Assembly (NCBI GenBank): GCA_001630475.1
Contig: KV419428.1
Span: 325,781 to 389,780, forward strand
Reading direction: 5' to 3'
DNA: 64,000 nucleotides
Source: Sistotremastrum niveocremeum HHB9708
Taxonomy: Eukaryota > Basidiomycota > Agaricomycetes > Sistotremastrales > Sistotremastraceae
Positions 56,931 to 64,000 of this stretch are shown in pieces; the first letter of the stretch is position 1, and the number at the start of each line of letters is the position of its first letter. A program made the translations under genes and the position numbers. The notes under the pieces are model-generated. The model was not told the DNA's origin and ran no database searches. It worked only from the letters and a program-made list of their open reading frames with translations.

Positions 56931-58332
56931 TCCTCGTACCAGACCATACGTCGCGTACTGGCTCCAAGGAGTCTTTTCGTACATCAAATATTCCTCAGTT
57001 TTCAACAATTCATGTCAGGACTGTGATGTATCAAACGCAATATCTATTATCTTATACTCGAGTAAGCACCTGAAAGTTTTGAAATGCAGAAGCTATGTTA
57101 GTTGAGCGTGAGCAACGTGGTCGTCCCTAAAATGCGATACAGAAGTGAACTGTGGCAAAAATTGAGGTCCAGATCGAAAGTAAAATCTTCGCTTGCTATG
57201 GATCTGTGCCCAGCCGGATTCTCACCCGAGTACGTAAAGCGTTGTGGACTACCAAGTTACGACAGTCGACTTCATTGGTCCGAGAATTTACTAGTAACTC
57301 GGTTGTCTTCTTGTTAGACATACGTTTGAGGAGGTTTTGTCAGAGTAATCGGTTTGTTCGAGGGATTCAAGAGACCGAGCATCGACAGTCCAGCTGCGAG
57401 AGCTGAAATGTCGCGAGTGGTGTTTTCGGTGAACCACTTAACACGCGCAGACCCAGACACGTTCAGCTTGGTCTCTGGATTAGCACCAAACATTACGGGT
57501 TCAGGGGTGTGCAACCGCTTTACACTGACATCATTGTGATGGGTGGGGTGAATGTTTGCTAGGGCCCGTGGCATCGTCCATAGTAGTGCAGAATAATCTG
57601 GGAACGCTTCGAGGACTGAGCCCGCGTGCTCTAGACCAGTTACCCGCCAAAGGATGAGGAAATTGGGATGAGAACGTATAAACAATGAGAGTGAGGTGTT
57701 GAGATCACGATGTTTCGCGGGGAAGACTGTGGTCGAGATGTACGGGACTCTTTACTGTAGATTCGTGCCGGGCTGCATGATGGTGATTCTCAATCAACTC
57801 ACATCGGGTTGACCCATTCGCTTTTGTGATGATCATATGAGATTATATCTATGATCACTTTTGCTGAAACACATCCCATCTGGGACTCAATTAGCAGATG
57901 GGCTAGGCGAATCCCCAAATACTCGGTATTCATCACGGCACATGAAGAGCTCGCGATAAGCCAGATTTCGTTTCCGCCCAGTTACTGTCAAACAAATCTC
58001 TTGATCGCCCATGAACGCTGCCGATGGCTAGATCTTTGAGCATGGTGCGACCAAAGCGATCCTGTGGTACTAAGTACGCTGAAAAGCAGGTAATAGAGCC
58101 ACGACCAAATTTCAGTTGTGAAGTTGGATGCGTCTGACTGGCGCCTGATATCGGAGAGAGCGAGTTCGTTTTCGCTAGCCTGTTGTGCATAGAGAAGGAA
58201 TATTCGTATACAGCATCCGCGGGGAGAAGTGGTTACGAGGACATCCGAAGTCCGATCAAACAGGGGTCTCAACCGGCTGTGACGGTGACCAAGTTGTCCG
58301 TTTAATCCTTGGTTTAATCGCTATCGCTTGTC
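56931..58332. other. Mostly gene-free stretch with one coding-like minus-strand frame
   Basis: A minus-strand frame at 57314-57710 reads protein-like (FIRSHPNFLILWRVTGLEHA, KWFTENTTRDISALAAGLSM, LGLLNPSNKPITL) and may be an exon of an unrecognised gene, but I could not extend it in phase on either side. Nothing else is supported. Confidence 0.35.
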
Positions 58333-61014
58333 ATGAGGAAATTATTATCTAGAGGAAAGGAGAGAGAGAGAGCTTTAGTCAAGCCCACACCTCTTGCTCC
58401 CCCCGAGAATCTCTCGGTGCCTGCACGGACTGTCAACCCACCATCACCCGAACCACCTGTGAATATTGCGAGACGAACTGACTCACATGACCAAGAAAGA
58501 GAGCCTTGGGTCATTGTTTCTGAGAACAAATCTGGTCGTCCCAAAGACAGGGACGACTCAGGAAGACGAGGCAGCGAAGATGCATCTGCCCATATCAGAC
58601 CTCAGCTTGACTCTCGTAGCTCATCGCGGATCTCGTTATCACCTGGTGTGTACTTTTCTCGTTGTGCGTGGTATTGTGATATGCATCACTTACTCTCTGA
58701 CTTCGATAACGATCCCAGAACCGGACAAGGAACGAAAAGGGTTCTATGTGATCAAGAAACCCGTCAATACACAGGCGACAGCGTCCATCGTTCGTTCTTT
58801 AGAACAAGATGAACCGCGAGTAGGAAGATCGGCTACGAGGTTTGGCCGGAAGAATCACGGAGACGAGAATAAGCTGGACAAAGACAAAGAGCGGCCTAAA
58901 GAGAAAGAGAAGAGAAAAGGCGGTTGGGGCATTGCGAATCACGAGGACAGGAAACCGCAACGTCGAGACAAGGAGCAAGAATCGCTCAAGGGTAGAGAAG
59001 GTGATCAAGCTGAAAAAGAAAACGTCCGATCCCTCATAGGTAACGAATCAGCATCGTTACATGGAGCTAACAGTCTGACTATGACTCACATAGGCTGGTG
59101 GTCCGCAAAGTCTTCCGAGGACTGGTCCGTTGCCCTACACATCTGTGAAGTCGCTTCGGCGAGCGAAGCAAATGCCAAGGAGGCAGCAAAAGCGCTCCGT
59201 AAAACGTTGAAGTGAGCTTGCTTGTACCGCTCGAGTTCACTATCTAAGTGTTTGTTTTGGAGATGGGGTGATCCAGGTCCTCAACTGAGTGCGGCGAGAG
59301 TTTGTTCTCATAGCTTCTTCACAATCGCATAAGAAGGTCTGACAGCATGAATGTGTAGCTTTGGGCGATCATGCTGCGTAATCCGTCTCCTTTGTTTCTA
59401 GGTGAGGTACACATGCATCTCGCAGCAATGCTTGACTCACGGTGGTCGTCTTCCAGCTGAGGCCACGTCCTCGAAATTTCTATCGGCGGTGGAAGATGTA
59501 GTCACGAAGTCTACCACGACTCCTGTTGTTAAATCTCGAGTGCTTGAGGTGCTTGCAGGTGCTGCATATGCTTATCCCGGGAGCTCCCAAGGCGGAAATA
59601 TATTAGGTGCGTTGACTCGGGATAAAGACAGTGGCTATGGGACACTATGGCGAAAACTCAAGCCTCCCGGAGCGCCGGATGAGGTGAGTGCTTCGAAGCG
59701 TTTCCCCAATATCTGATTGAAGACGACCACAGGGTCTTCCGTTCGATACTTCAGATTCTATGTTTAACCCTCCCACTCCTACTGTGACGCAGAATGCCGA
59801 GCCTGACAGCTATCCTATACCAGCCAAACCCTCTCGCGAAGAACATCGTCGAAGATCTGTTGAGATGCCCACACGCCCGGCTGCGACTCGGCGTGACATC
59901 TCCCGACTTTCTAATCATGGACTCGTTCCTCGTCACGAAGACATCCGTCGGATATTTGAGGAGTGCGAGATGGCGAAAGTGAACGCTCAGGTTCTCAGCG
60001 AAGCTTTGGCATTTGCTCGCCCTGAGGACTTGAAATCGGAATGCGTGCCCGTGAGTTGCTGGGAAATGAAGCGGTTGTGATAAGAATTCCAGCTAACATT
60101 AATCTCTGACAGGAGTTCCATCAGAAATGCGTAGCATCTCAAGTGTTTCTTCATGCGCAAATTCCGTGGGCAACCGCGGAAGCCTCTAAATCGCGAGAAG
60201 ATGCTCAACAACGGCATGCAGCTCAGCTTTCTTTGTCTGCCGGTGAATTTGAAGATTCATTGGAGGAAACAGTGGAAGAAAAGCTTTTGGCCGCTATCTT
60301 GAGTGCCAACGAAGATCTTGCAGGGGCATTTCGAATCTACGATGAACTTCAGCGATTAGAAGAAGAACAAGAAATGGAGCGTGCAGTTCAGGAGAGAAGT
60401 CGTCACGAGACCAGAATAGATCGGACGGTCAGTCGTCTGCAGTGCCTTTGTCTTGTTTCTCACATCCACAATAGACACTTCGATATATGGAAGATGAAGG
60501 ATCTTTACAGCCGTACGATGGCCGGCCTATTTCAGGGCCTTCCCGGTCTCCATCTCCTCAGCCTCCATCCTCCCTTCCAAACTCAACCTCGTCCTTGTCG
60601 CAATCGTCACATTCATATATCCCTTCTCAATACCCTTCACTTGCCAACCCATTCCCTCAAACTACTCAGCCGCCATCATCATACCCTCTACAACATCAAC
60701 TATCGCATGCTAGTGCTACACTGGCTCCGCCACCACCAGCACCATATGGTCCCCGAAAACCAATTTCCCCTGCTCCATCACGTTCTCCAAGCCCAGATTC
60801 AAGGAGTCTAGCTAAGCAAAGTTTGAGATCTGAAACCCAAGGGCCGCGCGATTGGTCAACAACAACTGTGTCTGCATCTCATGATGAGTCAAATGATCCA
60901 GGCTCTGCTGAGGAAACCACTGTGTCCAAACCAAGTGCTAAATCACTGGGCAAAAGGAAGATAGCCTCCAATGGTGTGATCTCCTCTTTCATGGTGCAAA
61001 AAGATCATGCCTGA
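58333..61014 (+). CDS. VHS-GAT domain trafficking protein (Lsb5/GGA-like)
   Basis: Nine exons (58333-58645, 58719-59039, 59094-59211, 59263-59299, 59359-59401, 59457-59683, 59733-60050, 60113-60427, 60475-61014) give 743 aa. The first 210 residues are highly charged (KDKERPKEKEKRKGG). The VHS domain starts SSEDWSVALHICEVASASE and continues GDPGPQLSAARLWAIMLRN and ATSSKFLSAVEDVVTKST. A GAT-like helical domain follows (EDIRRIFEECEMAKVNAQVL, EEKLLAAILSANEDLAGAF). The tail is Pro/Ser-rich. Such proteins recognise ubiquitinated or sorting-signal cargo at endosome or Golgi membranes. The last 55 or so codons lie in CpG-poor DNA that looks like repeat sequence, so the native C-terminus may have been replaced. 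Confidence 0.8.
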
Positions 61015-61605
61015 CTACACTCCAGATGGGTTTGATCCTGATGACATATTCAAGACTCATCAAGAGACCCAAGAATCAGTGTCAAGGTCCAGCAGTCTTA
61101 GCAGCCATTCATTGGATAATCCAGACATGCAATCAAGATGGAGACACCCTCCCATTCATTATGTTTATGATGCTGCTGCAGAACGTGCACAACAGATGAA
61201 GCATCTTGTGGATCTGAATGGAGTGCATTGATTCTTGTTGCTAAACCATAGGGGAGATTAGTCAAATACATGCTATTCAGATTAATCTTTCATGTCAGAG
61301 TGTCTGTGTTCCATTGATGTGCATGAATGTTTGAGCTCAAGCACACAATGTAACCCACTGCTCACTGCGTGTGAAACTACTGTAAGAATTTGGCTGGATG
61401 GGATGTGGTAGGGAATAAGGCCTCTAACAAATACATACTTGTCTTACCTGGGTACCTGCCTTGTTTTTTTCAGCCAAAATCCCATACTTGTACTTGGCAG
61501 GTATAGGTTCTTCAAGTTACTTGCCTATACTTGCCTAATTAACCCCTATGTACTAGTAAAATAGCAGGCAGGTACCTGCCAGGATGTCTGGCCGCCAATC
61601 TCATA

Positions 61606-62209
61606 TAGGGTTTTAAGGTCCAGTCCATGTGATTGCAAAAAACCGCAGTTTCAGTCAGGTTGTGACTGGACCTGCAGTTGCGGTCTTTTGGATTTCTGAA
61701 AATTAGGCAACTGGCAACTGCAGTTGTGACCAGTCGCAACTGTGGTTGCAACTGAGGACCCTTAAGGGTCCCCAAACACGGTGGTCACAGGGTATTTTGG
61801 GTCTCAAGTGGGTCTTTATACCATTGTTTTCATTATATATTGGATTATATAGTGTTATTAAGTATTACTAGACACTATTTGACCACTGTTAAGACCCAAA
61901 AACAATATATAAATGAATAAAATAGTGGTTTATACCAGTTATGGCCTCAGTTGACATCAGGAAAAATAAGGAGTCCTTTTTCAACTTTGGAGTACTTTGG
62001 AGTACTTCAAGTTTTAAGTCCTCTGAAGTTGAAAAAGGACTCCTTATTTTTCCTGATGCTTGCTGCCCATGACTGGTCAGGCAACTGGTCTTCTTGTGAC
62101 TGGTTGCAGCTGCTGGTCATGCAAAAATTGGGTCCGCAACCGGACCGGCAGTTGCCGGTTAGGAGAAAAAAGGGCCAAGGTCCAGTCATGACTGGACCTT
62201 AAAACCCTA
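61606..62209. mobile_element. Fold-back element with 20-bp terminal inverted repeats
   Basis: The ends are TAGGGTTTTAAGGTCCAGTC (61606-61625) and its exact reverse complement (62190-62209). If the outer TA on each side is a target duplication, the element is 61608-62207, which would suit a Tc1/mariner-type origin, but this is not proven. The interior holds a perfect 33-bp inverted repeat (61955-61987 with 62026-62058, 38-nt loop) and many GCAACTG/CAGTTGC words. It has no coding capacity. Confidence 0.75.
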
Positions 62210-63059
62210 GCTACTATGTTGGCCAACTTTTACAAAACAGTTTGACAGCTGCAGTCTGGCAACACGTCCACCAAGTCCCCGTCTTGGCGGAAGACTATTC
62301 CACAGCTCACACTGTTCTCAATCAGGCTGTTCTTTTTTATTACCTTTATGTCAAGCCAATCAAGAAATGTGGCGTGGATCCAATCATGCAGACGTACAGC
62401 ATAGCCCTCACAGACTTTGCTTATCTGGCCGTGTGGGTCAAAATTTGACATCAGATCCTACCTCCACTTGAAGGACATCAGCTCGATAGTACTCAATCAT
62501 GCACGCTTGGCGCAGATGACCGCTCAGCCCACAGGAATATTGATGAAATTCTCCAGATCCCTGGTACCAAAAAGCTGAAGCAACATACGGAGAAGGCTTT
62601 TCAGTTGTGTGATTGCATTCTTTGCTTGTGTTCTTGCAATCAGTGTCAGGCTTGCTCCCGTAATACCACACTCGCACAAGCATGCGAATTTCCATAGCTC
62701 TGTTTGTATCACTAGTCATTGTTTCAAAGTTCTCAATGTAACAAATCATGTATTTCCATCCTAATTTGCCAATATATTGGTATTCTAATGAATACATTAT
62801 TTTACAAAAAAATCATATTGTTTGTGAATCATATGAGATACTAGTAGACATCCTTGAAATATACGCTGTGCCTTTTCACGAGTTGATCAGCCGATGTGCC
62901 AGGCCTTGATGCATACATGCTGACTGTACCATTCTATCTATATTAGCTATATATAGAATGGCCAGTGCAATTGCCAAAAAGGAACCATTTTTGGCTCAAG
63001 GCCAGGGTTTTCAAACTCCGCCATCTTGCCCATCTCCCAGACGACTTGGTCAGTTTTCT

Positions 63060-63762
63060 CTGAGCCATGGAAGCTCTGCCAGGCTTACTGATTGTGCGCG
63101 TTCACAGGACACTCTCCACTTCAAGCATTGAATTCATTTGGATTTTGGAGCCACAAAAATCCATTCCAGCCGGATCTTCAAACGTCGCCAGCCATGTTGT
63201 CTTCTCCCTTGACCGCCCCAAAAGATGCGCGTCCCAGCGCATCCTCGTCCCAACAGCCGCCGCCCCAACTCGTGGAGCACCCCTGACCCTCAGCGTCAAG
63301 AAGGAACTTGTTGAAGCCACTTCTCTCCCTCCAAAACGCACTTCCAATCGCACTTCCAATCAAACTTCAAATCGAACTTCCAATGAATCCAATTGCACTT
63401 CCAAACACTCTTCCACTTGTCATCCTCACTTCCCTGACAATTCTAAAGAAATCCAATTGAACTTGCCGAGGACAGTGACGTCAACATCCAATTAATTTCT
63501 AAGAACCTAGTCAATGAAGATGACAATGACGTTCCATTGATTACTTCAAACGCCAAACTTGCGGCAAAAGGAAAGCAAGCCAGAGTTCCCCCACAAAGCC
63601 CACGTCATCGGAGTCCTCCTGCAATCCCAAACCAGCGAGACAGACAAAAACTGCTTCCAATCAGCCTGTCAAGAACAACATCATTGTCAAAACTGACCAA
63701 TCGCCTAGTCGCATCCCCACTGTCGCCCCAACGGCACCCAAACCGCAGACACCGGTTTGGTT
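63060..63762 (+). other. Possible retroelement gag-like fragment with TSN repeats
   Basis: An ORF at 63067-63495 ends in a run of Thr-Ser-Asn units coded by CACTTCCAATC-like 11-15 bp repeats (63333-63420), after a Pro/Ala/basic stretch. A second frame (63537-63869) is basic and Pro/Ser-rich. The composition is gag-like, but no zinc knuckle, protease or polymerase is present. Confidence 0.35.
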
Positions 63763-63999
63763 TGTTAGAATTGTGTTCTGACATCCCGTCTTCTTGTTTT
63801 CACTTCACTATACCCTTCTTACCTTCTAGTAGTTTTCTCATATTTTCCCTATTTTCCCTGAGGCTGTAGAGCCTTGTTTGCGTATTAGCCCTGCCCTAAA
63901 GTTCTGGGTATATAGCTGAGTTGGAATTCCCAGTGCTCCTTAGCTGGTGCACTCATGTTGGGAATTCCAGTGTTGCATTGAACCTCTAGAACTGTCCAC
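63763..63999. repeat. Possible start of a long terminal repeat, cut by window end
   Basis: The sequence from TGTTAGAATTGTGTTCTGAC resembles the usual TG-start of an LTR and is T-rich with pyrimidine runs. A second copy and a CA end are not in the window. There is no obvious polypurine tract before it, so this is a weak call. Confidence 0.3.
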
Positions 64000-64000
64000 T

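Larger units (their letters stand above)
61015..63999. repeat. CpG-poor repeat region, no complete gene
   Basis: From about 60870 the plus strand is nearly free of CG dinucleotides and rich in TG/CA, unlike the rest of the window. It contains a fold-back element (61606-62209), CAGGTACCTGCC-type repeats near 61447-61580, a 119-aa minus-strand frame (62438-62797) and, from 63060, a possible retroelement fragment. None forms an intact gene. Confidence 0.6.

Overview
The window is nuclear DNA from a filamentous basidiomycete, most likely an Agaricomycete. The evidence is the very short GT-AG introns (mostly 45-75 nt), many small exons, tight gene spacing on both strands, and several protein families that are multicopy in Agaricomycetes. 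I cannot name the genus. All gene models were built by hand from reading frames and splice phases. Where exon coordinates are listed, the exons sum to an open frame.

Region 1 (1-6.8 kb): the 3' part of a MAP-kinase-phosphatase-like gene, a PIH1-domain gene (R2TP-type chaperone cofactor), a two-LIM-domain gene with micro-exons, copy A of a 958-bp dispersed repeat, and an unassigned 300-aa gene. Region 2 (7.4-12.1 kb): a Tnp2 (CACTA/EnSpm-type) transposase gene that appears open across nine exons. Region 3 (13-29 kb): mostly uncharacterised lineage-type genes, including an F-box-like gene, a WW-like membrane protein and Ser/Pro-rich proteins. Region 4 (30-43 kb): a WD40 protein with a C-terminal membrane anchor, a nucleotidyltransferase-fold-like protein, a SUN-domain gene divergent from a coiled-coil membrane protein, and an Agaricomycete family gene. 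Region 5 (43-49 kb): a small inverted-repeat element, an ESCRT-III gene with a predicted N-terminal membrane segment, a gene interrupted by a hAT-like element, and copy B of the 958-bp repeat in inverted orientation. Region 6 (49-61 kb): an SF1 (Upf1-like) helicase followed at once by a Harbinger-like element, an intradiol dioxygenase, an LCL3-like nuclease and a VHS-GAT trafficking gene. Region 7 (60.9-64 kb): CpG-poor repeat DNA with a fold-back element and possible retroelement pieces.

The genes do not form one pathway. Recurrent themes are housekeeping membrane traffic and nuclear envelope functions (VHS-GAT, ESCRT-III, SUN), aromatic ring cleavage, and four structurally distinct kinds of inverted-repeat or DNA transposon sequence. 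I saw no CRISPR array, rRNA or convincing tRNA. The strongest unusual signals are the hAT-like insertion with an exact 8-bp duplication inside a coding exon, the 958-bp nearly identical inverted pair 43 kb apart, the abrupt CpG-depletion boundary inside the last exon of the VHS gene, and the membrane-anchored ESCRT-III model.
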